Of a stretch of 64,000 nt of DNA, positions 1-11,216 are shown one piece after another. The stretch spans positions 2,046,001 to 2,110,000 of the forward strand of contig OX637795.1 of assembly GCA_951802425.1 (NCBI GenBank). The letters are read 5' to 3'. A model generated the notes under the pieces. That model saw nothing but the letters and a program-made list of their open reading frames with translations, was not told where the DNA came from and made no database searches. The first letter of the stretch is position 1. The number at the start of each line of letters is the position of its first letter. The position numbers and the translations under genes are program-made. Source of the DNA: Clavaria fumosa. Taxonomy: Eukaryota > Basidiomycota > Agaricomycetes > Agaricales > Clavariaceae.

Positions 1-2791
1 GGGGTGCATGGACCAGCTCCCATGTCTTCAACCGCTCTAATTGCTCAATCTCTGTCTTCATCACCTGAGTCCACTGTTCAGACTCTCCTCCAGCAAGGGC
101 TTCTTCAACTGTCTTTGGATCATCATTGCTACCCAGAGCAAGTGCAAATTCTGGTTCAGTCTTTGTCACCATATATGCTGACATACCAGAATTCATCCTT
201 GCATAGTCTCCAGGAGCCTTCCTAGGTCTCAGGCCACGTCCTGTCCCAGGGACTATTGGGTCGAGGCCATCAGGTGGTCGGGTAGGTGTAGGCTGAGTAT
301 TATTTGGAATAGTGGGTTCCTGAGGTTCGTCTTCAGTGTGTCTTGCCTCGCCAGGTGTGCTTGGGATGACATCTGCAGAGGGAATATCTGGAAGTGTGGA
401 AGGAGCGGTTGGAACGGTTGGAAAAGCTGGAATGGTGAGTCTCTGCTGCTCCCCCTTGTCCCAAATCACTTCTGTGGTCGTCAATTCAACTGGCTCAAAC
501 CTGACATTCCTCTCAACAGACACTCTTCGCTTCTCTGGCCAATACACTCGAAATCCCTTCCTCTCAGCATCATATCCAACAAACCTGAGCTTAACTGCCT
601 TCGCATCAAGCTTCCCTGCTTCAATCCTGACCCATATATTGCAGCCCCATTTGTGGAGGTTCGCTAGGTTAGGCTTTCCAAAGCCCATCACTTCAAATGG
701 AGTCCTACCACCAAGAGCACGAGTAGGAGATTGGTTCTTCAACCATATAGCATGGTAGACAGCTTCTACCCACAGGAATCGAGGTAATTCAGCCGCTATT
801 AGCATAGCACGAGCATGTTCAAGGATAGTGTGGTTCAGGCATTCAGACATGCCGTTCTGCTGAGGTGTATCATGGATGGTGATTGTCCTCTTGGTTCCCT
901 TCACCTTCAGGTGAGTGTTGAAAGGTCCATTAATGAATTCTCCACCTCCATCACAGTGAAACTCTTTCACAGACACCCCAAACTGCGTCTCCAGCCAGGC
1001 CTCGAAATTCTTGTATGCCTGGAAGGTCTGATCCTTTGTCTTTAGTGCTTCAACCTCGCTCCATGCCTTTGCCTCATCTGTAAACGTCACAAAATAGCTC
1101 TCTCCTGTCAATGCTTGCACCTGCGCAGGCCCCCAGATGTCAGAATGGATGCGATCACCCAGTCCAGTCACTATTTGCTCGTTTGACCTTGTCTTTGGGA
1201 TTGGTGCTTTGGTGAGCTTTGCCTTTGTGCATGCGACACAGAAGGGAGTTGCTGAACCTTTCTCCAGCTCAATTCCCTCAACATGTCTATCCTTTACCAT
1301 CGTCTCCACAGCCTTTGGTGAGATATGACCCATTTTCCTATGCAATTCGTCAACAGACATCTTCACAGTTGCAATATTCACAGTAGCACCAGCAGAAGAG
1401 GTCCCTGTGAGCTTGTACAACCCGTTCACTTCAGGGATCCTGGCAATGACTTGGCAAATAGGTGAGGTTGTCGAGATTTCGCACCATGGGCCTTTAAACT
1501 GAACTGCAAATCCAGCTTTGACGATGCGGCTCATCGAAATTAGAGTGAAGGCAACGTCAGGAGCATAGAGGACATCACGGAGAGTGACTTTGGTAATTTT
1601 TGAACCGTTGGGTAGCTCAATAGCAACGTTTCCTATCCCAAGAGCTTGGAAAGTGCGTCCATCTGCTGCATTTATTGCCTGGGAGATTGGTCTGAAGGAA
1701 CTGAACTTGTTTCTGTCTGCACAGAAGTGGCTGGAGGCTCCAGAATCGATGATTGCACCTTGTCGAATCGCTGGGACTGTGTGTAGTGCAGTTGCTACAT
1801 CTTCAAATGTTGATGTGCAGGTTACTGTGAATGCAAACTCCTTGTCTGAGGAGTCTGGGATCGAATCGGCAATGTTTGCTGATGGTCCCTGCCTAGAACC
1901 CTTCGATCCTTTGTTCTGGTGAGGTCCCTGACCTTCAGCACCTCCTCCAGGTCGCCAACAGTCCTCCTTTGTATGTCCTATCTTATGGCAGTTCCAGCAT
2001 TCGACATTTGACTTGGAAATCGATTTGGGCTTCCATTTCCCCTTCTGTCCTCTCTGAGGCTTTGAGAATAACGCACTGTCACCCTTGGCAGCTTGCTGAC
2101 AAATGATGCGGTGTTCATACTCCTCAAGAAGGTATTGTTTGAGGTCATTGGGGTCTAGATTCGTCTTGGTAGCCTTTGCCATGACCATGAGGGATGAAAG
2201 GAGTGGTCGAAACGATTCTGGAAGTGATCCAACCATCATAGCAGTGAAATCCTCGTCTTTAATCGCTGCTCCCATGCCTGCTAGTCCCTCACGACGCCTC
2301 CACATCTCAGAAAGGTGGGTTTTGATGTCCTCACCCTCTGAGCACTTCATTTCCTGAAGCTGTCGTCGCATATCGACCTGATAGAGAAGAGTCTTCCCTT
2401 CACACTCATTGGCAACAGCTTCCCACATGTCCTTTGCAGAGGTGAGTCATCCTATGCTCTGAGCAAGGCTGAGGGAAACAGAATTGATGATGATATGACG
2501 AGCCAGGTACTCCTTCATGTCGAATTCCTCAATCTGTTTCTCCCTAGCTTCGATTTGGTCTTCTGTGGCAGGTGTCTTGCCATCTCCAGAGACTACTATG
2601 CCATCCACAACAGCACATGGGTTTGGCCTATTCACCCTGCCTTCGACATGGCCCATCAGACCTCGGGATCCCATTGCAATCAAGACCTTGGTCTTGTAGT
2701 CAACCCAATTGGAGCCATCATTGGCTAACTTGTGAATAGAGATGGAATTCGAACCGGGGAGGGCAGAGTCAGTTAAGGCACTGGGTCTCAT
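1..2791 (-). mobile_element. Ty1/copia retrotransposon, 5' half (gag-PR-IN-start of RT), runs off left edge
   Basis: One minus-strand frame reads from an ATG at 2791 to the window edge with a single in-frame stop (TGA at 2447-2449). Domains in order: copia Gag (N-terminus MRPSALTDSALPG, then a DYKTKV segment); a CX2CX4HX4C zinc knuckle (CWNCHKIGHTKEDCW, near 1950-2005); aspartic protease motif IIDSGASSHFCAD near 1715-1760; GAG-pre-integrase (HRKMGHIS near 1340); integrase core (HSDIWGP near 1130, then CDGGGEF and QQNGMSE, near 850-960); and the start of the copia RT (EQWTQVMKTEIEQLERL) cut by the window end. Gag, protease and integrase in one frame, in that order, is the Ty1/copia arrangement. 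The 5' LTR should lie above 2791 but I could not fix its ends. Apart from the one stop the frame is intact, so the copy is fairly young. Confidence 0.92.
2447..2449 (-). other. nonsense codon in copia gag
   Basis: Reading on the minus strand, the Gag frame goes SLAQSIG-stop-LTSAKDMW. The frame is the same before and after the stop, so this is a point change (a Trp TGG to TGA would fit) and not a frameshift. Confidence 0.8.
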
Positions 2792-3659
2792 AGTCTATTA
2801 GCAGCAATAGAGTAGATATTAGTCTGAATAGAGTAAGACTAGCAACTCTATCAGTAAAGTAATGAAGAGCAGAACAGTAAGTACTCACTCCTTAGTTCTG
2901 GACGAAGCTAAGGAGTGTGGACGACTATACTAAGGCTTATACCAGCCTGTGGTAGCTATAGTAATGATAATGTGAAACATAAGTAAAACAAGGAGTAGTG
3001 AAACTTCCCCTGGAGTCCATACTCCATTGTACCAGCCTTCTAGGCCTGTTACTCTTCGTCATAGCCATCTAGGCTCGTCAGACATCTCCTTAACAAACTC
3101 TGCCCAGGAGGCGGCAAGAGTGTTTGAAACTTCGTCCAGCTCCGAACCCGGAGGCGAGATCGCAACAACTGTTGGAGCCGCTGGCAGAGATACCGACGCA
3201 TCATTAGGTGCATCCAGGCGCCTAGTGAGGCCGTTGTTGGGAACAGGGAACATGGCTTCGACGTGACCTACCATGATGGCGGCGAGGGCTGTTGCGATCA
3301 TCGATTCAGAGTTTGATAGCGGCATTGGTTGAGATGTTACTCGCATCTAGTTTGCATTATGGTAGGATACAACAGGTGAGACTGATACGTCAGGTGAGAC
3401 GGAGGCTGACATATGGAAGAACTGAGGGAATGCAGAGACAAATGCCAGATGATTATGTGCAGAAAGAAAGGGTGTCAACAGAGGCTGACGTATGAAAGAA
3501 GTGAGGAGATGAAGAGATGGTGCCCATGAACAACGCGTGATGTTTATGTGTGGAAAGAAATGGCAATGACAAAGGGTGTTGAACCTTTCGGAGACGGTGC
3601 CCCACCCTCTTTAAAATAGAAGACAACAGCGGCGAAGAGAAAAACCAAGCATTGGTCCT
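2792..3659. other. region between copia gag and the DIRS-like element
   Basis: Expected to hold the copia 5' LTR, but no TG...CA ends or primer site could be fixed. A minus-strand frame at 3059-3346 (95 codons) is open and has no recognisable domain. Positions about 3400-3590 hold two diverged copies of a roughly 80-100 bp segment (both contain GAGGCTGAC and a GAAAGAAA-type stretch). No tyrosine recombinase, which a DIRS element would need here, is visible. Confidence 0.4.
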
Positions 3660-5669
3660 CTAGAAATCGACGGTGTGCCCCACGAACGGCCGCAGGCAGG
3701 CGGGCACCTTGGGCGGGAAGGGGATGCGGGGGAAGGCGGGCCGATGGCCATGGGATGGACCGTCAGCCGGATTGTGTGCAGACGGGATCCATGACACTTG
3801 TAACCACAAGTCGTGTTCGTACAAAATCAGAAGGATGCGTCGGAGCACGGCATTCTGGCAGGCCCCGCGAGACCGACCCACGGCGAATGCGAGCACAACG
3901 CCCTGGTTGTCGGAGCGGATGACGAGTGTAGCCTTCCTGATGCCCATCTGGACTGCAGCTAGCACTGCCAACTCGAGGGCCACCATCTCCGCCCAACCAA
4001 TGTCGCGGCCATCCGTTTTCCAACCCTCCAGCAGTGGCCAGGCGAGCCATCCGCCCCCATAAACGAGCCCGATCCCCCAGATTGTCGAGGCGTCGACGAA
4101 GAAGGGGACACCGTGTGCGGGCCCATGCGCCTTGATCTGAATGCCACAGCCAGGTATCAAAAGCCGCTCTGTCCACCAGCGCAGATCATTCAGGACATCG
4201 CGAGGCAGGAATAGGCGGATGAAGCGGGATTTCAGGCGGGCAAAACGCGCAGCGAATGCATGCAGCGATGAGAGGTGCACACGGCTCGATGGGATGACTA
4301 CCGAGCAGTGATTCAGCAAGCCAATGAGTGAGAGGCAAGATTGGTTGTCGATGGAGCGGCCTGGCCTCCAGGCAGCCAGTTTTTCTAAGAATTTCGACCT
4401 CTTCGAGTCTGGAATGGAGACCGTTTTTTCGAGGAGGTCCCAGTCGAACCCTATGTAGCGGAAGCGATGAGCGAAGGGTGTGCACTTCTCGGGAGACCAA
4501 GGCCAGCCCAGTTCTGTCGCCGTTTCCCAGATGAGTGATTCGTCAAACAGGTAAGACCACGGCAGAGATGTGGAGTCTGCGCAGGGTCGCCACCAGAATG
4601 TGAAATCATCTGCCCATTTCAGGACAAGGTTGACACTGCGTGAGAGGAAGATTTCTTTTATGGCATCTGTGCACTGCCTGAAGATACTGCTGGAACTTGC
4701 ACAGCCGAAGCAGCAGCAATGGTCCATGTAGACCAATCCCTGCCAGGCAACGCACACATGCAGACGGTCCCTCGGGCGGATGGGCATCCAGCGGTGGGCA
4801 GAATCGACATCGAAGACGGCGACCTGTGTGCCTGGGTGGGCATCTTGGACAGCTGAGAAACAATCAAGGAAGGAGCCCCAGTCGCATTGGAAAAGCAAAG
4901 TGTCAATTTCGGAGTTTATAGATTTTATTTCTGATGCTGAGCATGGGAATGAATGGTCTTGAATGAGACGGAGTTTTGAAGTTGAGACCACACTGAGGGG
5001 TGAGGTCCTATATGGACCATACTTTGCAAAGAACAGAGCGGGCTCGAGGGGCTCTGAGTAGCGCCCGAGGGCCACCTCTTTATTAATTTGAGCTGTAACA
5101 AAATCCTTATTGTCTAAAGTGGACTTGTGGTTTGGTGGTGAGAAAATACTTGTTAATGCAGAGGAGGCACCAAGACTGAAGCCATAATGGATACCTGAAA
5201 GAATGTCCAAGAAGCGCTCGAGGACACCAGCCTCACATAGCGCGGACTCCCACTCCTGCCAGCGGAGTGGGGTCACGATTGGGTAAGGACTAGCATCAGG
5301 GGTGGTTCTGGGCGCTGTGACCCGCAGCGCCACACCCAGAACAGACATGAGAGAAAGTGCAGGACGCGAAGCTGCAGCTTCCGCTTGCGCCGTTGAAACG
5401 AAAGCAAATTGACTGGCCGTTGGGGCCTTTCCAACCGGCTGGTGTCTTCGACATGAAGCCATTCGTGCTACTCTGGCAGACCCTTCCTGGGTGGCCACCA
5501 CCGCACACATAGCAGATGCCCGAGCGGGGGTGCGATCCGCAACCGCGAAAGGAGCCCGGGTTTGAAGGGGGCGGGGACCGACCGACCAGAGACGCCTGCG
5601 CATCTCTGATCGCATCTGATACTGCACGGTCCCTTGAGCGGTCCACGATGTGAGACCAGACTCTGTCAT
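3660..5669 (-). CDS. reverse transcriptase-RNase H of a DIRS/Ngaro-like retrotransposon
   Basis: The 669-codon frame has an RT at about residues 170-410, with motif A as FDVDSAHRWMPI (about 286-297) and the metal-binding motif C as KWADDF (about 351-356) in place of YxDD. An RNase H of the tyrosine-recombinase retroelement type follows: FVDAS (about 524), an acidic AEMVALE (about 560), RSDN (about 585) and NPADG (about 633). There is no protease and no integrase, which argues against copia or gypsy. Its start overlaps the end of the upstream gag frame by about 370 nt in another frame, so expression probably needs frameshifting, reinitiation or splicing. The frame is uninterrupted. The partner recombinase expected downstream is absent, so the copy is probably truncated. 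Confidence 0.85.
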   Translation of the reverse strand: MTESGLTSWTAQGTVQYQMRSEMRRRLWSVGPRPLQTRAPFAVADRTPARASAMCAVVATQEGSARVARMASCRRHQPVGKAPTASQFAFVSTAQAEAAASRPALSLMSVLGVALRVTAPRTTPDASPYPIVTPLRWQEWESALCEAGVLERFLDILSGIHYGFSLGASSALTSIFSPPNHKSTLDNKDFVTAQINKEVALGRYSEPLEPALFFAKYGPYRTSPLSVVSTSKLRLIQDHSFPCSASEIKSINSEIDTLLFQCDWGSFLDCFSAVQDAHPGTQVAVFDVDSAHRWMPIRPRDRLHVCVAWQGLVYMDHCCCFGCASSSSIFRQCTDAIKEIFLSRSVNLVLKWADDFTFWWRPCADSTSLPWSYLFDESLIWETATELGWPWSPEKCTPFAHRFRYIGFDWDLLEKTVSIPDSKRSKFLEKLAAWRPGRSIDNQSCLSLIGLLNHCSVVIPSSRVHLSSLHAFAARFARLKSRFIRLFLPRDVLNDLRWWTERLLIPGCGIQIKAHGPAHGVPFFVDASTIWGIGLVYGGGWLAWPLLEGWKTDGRDIGWAEMVALELAVLAAVQMGIRKATLVIRSDNQGVVLAFAVGRSRGACQNAVLRRILLILYEHDLWLQVSWIPSAHNPADGPSHGHRPAFPRIPFPPKVPACLRPFVGHTVDF

Positions 5670-6167
5670 GGAATGTCACAGGGGAGAAGGTTCCCAGCTG
5701 GGAGACCCAGAGAGTCCAGATGTGTATGTCATATTCCAGATATAGGATGAATTTTGGTTTGAAGTCAATCCTAGCCTGGATCCCGGTGAAGTGTGTGCGG
5801 AATGCCTCTGAGATTGCGAGGCAGTCTGGTGAGGCGAGATGTCTGGCGACATAGGAACAGAAACGCAGCCAGGACTCGACCCAATCCCCAAGGGACATCC
5901 CTGGCTCGGCGGCCGAGTCAGACGCCAGTTGGGGTCTCTTCGAGAGGGGGCCCGCTCCGGAGTAGTCGACAAACAGCGCGGCCTGGCAAGCTGCGTTCGT
6001 GAGGGCTGAAAGGGGGATGTGTGATGTCCACCCCTCCTTGAGGATCCCGACGATGCCCGGGTGGTCCGCAACGGCGTGGGCATCGAGTTGGACGCTGGTG
6101 ACTCCTGCTGGGAGAGTGTGGCGGGGGACAGCGGCCATCCCGGGCAGCGGAAGACCAGGCTGCAGGG

Positions 6168-6257
6168 CTGCGGCCAGCAATGGATGAGAGATCATGAAAG
6201 CGACGGCCAGAGCACACCGTCAGCAGAGCTGGAAGCTCGAGAGAGGAGAACTCTTAC
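6168..6257 (-). other. probable 90-nt intron in the DIRS-like gag
   Basis: On the minus strand the segment begins GTAAGAG, contains TGCTGACGG and ends GCCGCAG. It is 90 nt, a multiple of three, and its only in-frame stop (6220-6222) disappears when it is removed. The codon frame on both sides is the same. Confidence 0.6.
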
Positions 6258-6942
6258 CCACGAATGGGGGCAGAGCCTGCGGCGCCGCAGGGGCCGGTAC
6301 ACACGCATGCGATGCGGTGGAGCCGTGCGCGGCTTGAGATTGAGACGGGGGCAGGTGAGCATGGGCCTGACCGAGGCGCTGAACCGTCAGCCTCACTGCC
6401 TCGGCAAAGACGGGATGCCCGAGAACTTGGTCAAGGGTGACGCCGGGGTCCGAGTGACGACCTGTGTCTCCCGACCCGACTGGCGGATCCGCAGGATCGC
6501 GCAACAGTCCCTGCGCCACGGGCAGAGGTGGCACGGCGGTGCTAGCAGTGATCCCAGGGCTCGCTGGAGCTCCTGGACCCAGGCCTGGTCAAGCAGGCGA
6601 GGACGGCGGCTGTCCGGCCCTGGGGGCAGGCGAGCCCGCTGGGGCCCGGCGGGGCGGAGTAGAGGGCGGTGCAGCCACTGAAGCAGGAGCTCGACCCCGC
6701 GGGGAGGAGGGCGGAGCGCCCGCCTGGGCATGGGGCCCAGGATCCTGCGAGGCGAGCCCGGTGGAAGGGGGAGCGGCAACTCGATTTGGGTAACCCCCCC
6801 GAGCTTCCCTGGAGGGTGCTTCCAGGCCCGGAGGTGCATCCGGAGACATAAGAACAAGCCGGACCTTCTTCCTCCCAGGATCCCTTCCTGCTGGAGGCGG
6901 AGGGGAACCGGAGGCCGCCCTAGTCCTCCAGGCGATCCTGTA

Positions 6943-7520
6943 GTTTTGATGTATCATATGCACCAAATTGATGCATTTGAGTGATGAACAATTAGTTGAT
7001 TAGGTGTTACCATGTCACGCATTTGCACAGCCACAAAGTGCGGCATATAAATACAGCAACTTGCCCTGCTTCCCCCCCCACTTTCTCCCAACTTCAGGAC
7101 TTGTGATAGAGCATGAATAAATAGAATTTATATAGAAATAGATTTAATATTAGTCATTACTGTAATACATTAATAAGTTTAAGTTTAATGATAATAAATC
7201 CGCTTTTTTATTCATTTTTGGATAAGCATTGGCAGTGATGTATTGAATGTCCATGTTATATTAGATGTGCCAAATTTCCAGAACAGCTTCAACAATACAT
7301 CAGATGCTGACATGCTGATACATCAACATTATGTATGCATGATACATTCACTGTCTATGGCTATGGCAGATGCATCATCTGGCATCATGATATATCAGAT
7401 GTACCATCCACAAGGTAATGCATCAGATGCTCCAAAGTGATACATCAGGTGCATGCACCAATTGATGCTAATTGTTCATCACTCAAATGCATCAATTTGG
7501 TGCATATGATATATCAAAAC
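6943..7520. mobile_element. 578-bp MITE (Tc1/mariner-like) with 53-bp terminal inverted repeats and TA duplication
   Basis: The left terminus 6943-6995 (GTTTTGATGTATCATATGCA...) is the inverted copy of 7468-7520 with one mismatch over 53 bp. TA dinucleotides flank both ends (6941-6942 and 7521-7522). The interior is AT-rich, repeats ATACATCAGATG-like words and encodes no transposase. It sits inside the DIRS-like gag; taking it out with one TA joins the two gag frames without a stop. Confidence 0.9.
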
Positions 7521-7741
7521 TACAGGATGTGGTGAGTCCTCCCTTGCATTGCCCCACCGAAGCTGGTGGGCGTCAACGCGGCCAGACCCTGTAGATGTCG
7601 GACATGCGTGTGCAGAGCCGGAACCGACACTCCTCCACCCTCTGGTGGGGAGTCAGACCTGGATGGAGGCGGGTCAAGCACCCCGGAGTCCTGAGGGACG
7701 GAGTCACAGGGAGCCGCAGCGCTGTGAGTTGTGATAACCAT

Positions 7742-8093
7742 AATGTGAGGAGAGGTGATGTGTCAGGTGTGAGGAGGAATGGGGGGGCTCAGGAGAGGGG
7801 AAGGAGGGCAAGGACATTATATATGTAGCAGGAGGGGGGGTATGATGTCATCTGGGACTGCGAGACGCGATGGATCGCGAGAGGTAGAGGTAGTCACGTG
7901 AGGCCTTCGTTGGCCAAGACAACGCGTTCTTGTCACACTCTTGTGACCGAACTCTCCCGACTTAGGCGCCACCTCATTCAACCAACAGCTCTTCGTCAAC
8001 GCTCCCAGCGGACCAAATCAGAGCTACGAAAGTCAGTCTTTCAAATCCACTCCGCAGCCAGCCTTCGTTTAACAGAAGACCACAATTAGCGGA
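7742..8093. other. gap between the DIRS-like gag and the Rsm1-like pseudogene
   Basis: This probably contains the outer end of the DIRS-like element and the promoter of the decayed gene downstream. It has a TATATATG at about 7818 and a CACGTG-like TCACGTGA at about 7894. No gene was recognised. Confidence 0.4.
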
Positions 8094-10279
8094 AGCTCAG
8101 AGATGATATTCACCAGCTCGACAACGCCGTCAATATCGCAGAGCCCGTTGACCAGCCTCCGCCTGCCAAGCGGCCCCACATGGCCCATGACGCAGCCCAT
8201 CTACTCCACCCTCGTCAAGTACGGCATCACCACGTCGTTCTCACGTACCTCGTCTCTTGCACATCAATTTTTCTCCATTCCCAGAATTGCCTTCTGCTCG
8301 ATTTTCTTTATTAATACACCGCGATGTACTACAGAACGCCGTCAACGCAAGAAAAACCTAGCCTGCCCCTCTCCAAATCTACCCCGCACCTGAGCGCCAT
8401 CCTCGCGTGCCGCGAAGGTAGCCAACCCATTCCCTGCCTTCCACTCTAACAACCCTAATGACTGGCTTTCACTACCTCCCGCATCATCACAACCATCTTC
8501 ATCATTTGCCTCGAGCGGCTTCTCCACAAGTATGAACCCCCCTTCGCACCTTGAGCTTGAGTACCGTCCCTCGTTGCTGCGTCCTTTCCTTGCACGGCTT
8601 GCGACGTTGAGGCTTGCCACGTATGCGGGCAGGCCTGCGCCCGTAGGCGCCGTCGCTGCCTCTAGGTGTGGCTGGATAAACGAGGGCAAAGACCGCCTTG
8701 TGTGTCGCTCGTGCGGCGTCTCATGGGCACTGGCAAGCTGCGAGGGAATAGCAAAGGAGGCGGGTGAGCTGCATCTTCTCATTGTTTTTTTTCTTGCATT
8801 CTTTCTCTGTCCGAAGCTGATATCCATCTCTGGGTAGCAAATACTCTGATCACGAAACAAAAGGCAAGTTTAGTAGACATGCACAAGGACGGCTATCCGT
8901 GGAAGACTCAACAATGTGATCGTACGTATGCGTGCTGCATATGTGACACCCTCGGCCAGTCTTGTTTGACACTGGTGGGCTTTCTACAGCGTCCACATAT
9001 CGCATACCCCTGCAGACACCAACTGCGATTGCTGCGCAGATTAAGGCCAATGCAATTGCTCTGCAGCCTATTCTTCAAGGAGTGAGCGTGAAGCATCCCC
9101 TTCAGAAAAGTAAATTCTTATTCAATATATTTATGTATCTGTCCCGCCCTTCAGATCTTCAGACGCCTGCCAGGTTGGCACTCTCATCTGTGCATTCCGC
9201 ACACACAGCTAGCCAGCCCGCCACTGACTCCGTACAGCCGACTCAGTCTGGAGGGGATACGAGCGTTCCAGGATCCTATACGCCACCTCCAACAGCATCA
9301 GAATTAGTCATCCTCGTGTACCTCTTCGGCTGGTCGATCATCCCGGCCGCCGCACCTTGATGTCTGTCGGCGGAGCAACCTCTCCATCTCCAGGATGACG
9401 TCCGCCGCGTCCCCCGCGCCCCTTACGCCGAGGGTGCACCTCTCGCGCTCCGTCACGCTGATGCGCACGACGCAGCACGACCGCCACGACGGTGCCGACG
9501 AGGACGACGACTCCATCTCAGTCGGTCTTTCCCGCCACCGTCGCGCGCGCGCTGCGCGTGCCAACTCTTCGCCGCCTCCGCCTAAGGGTGTGAGCCGTTC
9601 TGCTGAGCGCGCTCGTGGGGCAGGGGCGCCGCTGCTGTACTGCTCGCTCTGCCGGCGACGTGCGGGGCTGTGGGCACTTGCCTAGTTCGACACGCCATCG
9701 ACAGTGCCGTCTAGCGAGTTAGCTACGTCCTTGTCCACGGCGACGCAGACCACGATTGCTAGTCAGACACTCGCATCACGGGCACAAAGGCCGTTTGACG
9801 TGCTCAAGGAGCATTGCGCATTACGCCTACGTCGTGCCCTCGACCGTGCTGCCGTCGTTGCCCGTACCGCCGCCCCCGCCCTTGGTGTGTACCTCCGAAG
9901 AGGTCGGCACTACGAACTACGGGCCTCGTGAAAATCATCCTTCGCGGGGCCTGCAACAACAACGGTCTCAGACGTCTCAGCAGAGCGGTGCAATGGAAGG
10001 CTGGCACGCAGTGTTGACCATCGTGGCACGGCATGGTCTAACAACTCGCGAGAGGCGTGCGTCGACTGGACGGGACGCTGAGGCCAAAATGAGAATATAG
10101 ACGCCATGGTGGCGAGCGTCAAGGCGCATGGGGTCAGTTACTTCCTCTTTTATATCTTGGGAAATGGTGTTTCTCATTTTTTGACCGTTTTGCATACGTT
10201 TTCGCTCGGTAGTTTTGCTTTTCCTAATGTTCGGCAGGGAAAGGAGTTGCTGAAGTATGTGCGGGAACTGTTGAGCTGA
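8094..10279 (+). pseudogene. C3HC zinc-finger protein, Rsm1/NIPA-like, decayed
   Basis: Rsm1-like order is clear: a KLRDDIHQLDNAV start, STLVKYGI, then the zf-C3HC core at about 8570-8760 (RPFLARLATLRLATYAG...AASRCGWINEGKDRLVCRSC), HKDGYPWKTQQCD, STYRIPLQTP, LFGW, a YCSLCRRRAGLWA box at about 9640, and a C-terminal EGWHAVLTIVARHG. Introns still fit, for example 8766-8838 (GTGAGC...GGGTAG) and about 8922-8990 (GTACGT...CTACAG), which restores CDPSTY. Damage: no clear start ATG, frame changes near 8190, 8415 and 9820, and a TAG at about 9683. Homologues are nuclear zinc-finger proteins linked to mRNA export (family knowledge). Several sequencing errors are possible, but their number favours a pseudogene. 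Confidence 0.75.
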
Positions 10280-10671
10280 TGAAAGGGTTCTACTATGGAC
10301 AACGATGGTATTCTCATTGAAATAAATCTCGTGGGGTACTAATATCATATGCAGAAAGAATAGAATAAACCCGGTGCAACGATATGCGCCTCTGTACCCT
10401 TACTCATACTAACCTCGACTCGTTGGAACATGAATGACATCTAAAATGGGCTGATTGACTTGAATCTTCTCTGGTCTTGGGTATGCGTCGTTGTATATGT
10501 CACACCCTGTAAGCTTGTCATCCCCTATGGTGAAGACAAAGGCCACCCAGCGTGGGGCTTGTTAAAGAGGGGCAAGAATTATAGGAAGGGATGTGGATGT
10601 GGACACGGACACGGACAAAGAAATGGATACACTGGTCATGCGAAGGACGGGGAGGAGCAGGAGACCACCAG

Positions 10672-11216
10672 GCAGGCAGCCTACGGGAACGACGGGCCGG
10701 GTACGGAGACACTAGAGGGCCGCTGCGAAGCACGGGGATGTCTTCACTACAACAGCCACAAGCAAAATGCAACAACAGAGTTTGGGGCTGCTCTCCATCG
10801 CGGCGGCCGTCTCGCTGGCATTCAGGCTGTTCCAGGGCTTTAGGACGCCCCACGTGTGAGGGCGAAGCACGGGTCGGGGCGTCCCGATTATCGTGGTGAT
10901 CCTGATCGTGGTGGGCGTGGGTTTGGCGAATAACAGGCAGAACGCCGGCTTTGGGTATTAACGCTCAAGGAGGCGCGTGGGGTGAAGGTTGTACGAGGCG
11001 GCGTGGAGACGGTCATTGATATCAAAGTTCGTTAGTTTCTTCTGTATGCTCTTGGATTTGTTTTTTTCTGACGTGTTTTAGGATGTGGTGGTGGACGACA
11101 TGGCGCTGCTGGAGCCGGGCGAGATCGCGCCGCGTGATAGGATCTTCCTGTCGGTGCATAACTTCAGGTTGAGACGAGTCGGGAGCGACGGGTGAATCGG
11201 ATGCAATTAAGAAGGT
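10672..11216 (+). pseudogene. PMCA-type P-type calcium ATPase, N-terminal fragment
   Basis: Pieces of a Ca2+-ATPase can be read in different frames: a transmembrane segment LLSIAAAVSLAFRLFQGF at about 10790-10845, a second one GVPIIVVILIVVGVG at about 10875-10920, then RGVKVVRGGVETVIDIK (about 10977-11028), an intron about 11029-11081 (GTTCGT...TTTTAG), DDMALLEPGEIAPRDRIFL (about 11090-11150) and, in another frame, ESGATGESDAIKK (about 11180-11210). The last is the actuator-domain TGES loop of P-type pumps. The phosphorylation (DKTGT) and ATP-binding parts are missing downstream. A stop follows the first segment and there are at least two frame changes, so this is a truncated relic, not a working pump. 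Confidence 0.75.

Larger units (their letters stand above)
5296..7741 (-). pseudogene. gag of the DIRS-like element, split by a MITE
   Basis: Three minus-strand pieces share the Gag reading: 7741-7523 (Pro/Ser-rich start, ATG at 7741), then 6942-6590, then 6588-5296. The C-terminal part carries two Cys/His clusters (CYVCGGGHPGRVC; then CRFNGASG-type and CSGCGAAGHSAQNH), as in nucleic-acid-binding Gags. Disruptions are: the MITE at 6943-7520; a TGA at 6589-6591; and a TGA at 6220-6222. The last lies inside a likely 90-nt intron (6257-6168: GTAAGAG donor, TGCTGACGG branch site, CCGCAG acceptor) whose removal keeps frame. It overlaps the RT-RNase H frame at its 3' end. What Gag does here is known only from the family. 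Confidence 0.7.

Noticed and set aside
2738..2756. B-box-like GGTTCGAATTCC on the minus strand.
   Set aside because: It is inside the conserved copia Gag coding sequence and has no A box at the proper distance.
6393..6857. A 154-codon minus-strand frame in the DIRS-like gag.
   Set aside because: Shadow frame; the Gag frame is fixed by the join across the MITE and by the Cys/His clusters further on.
10460..10843. A 127-codon plus-strand frame before the ATPase fragment.
   Set aside because: Only its end is near ATPase-like text and in a different frame; the start is low-complexity GHGHG sequence.
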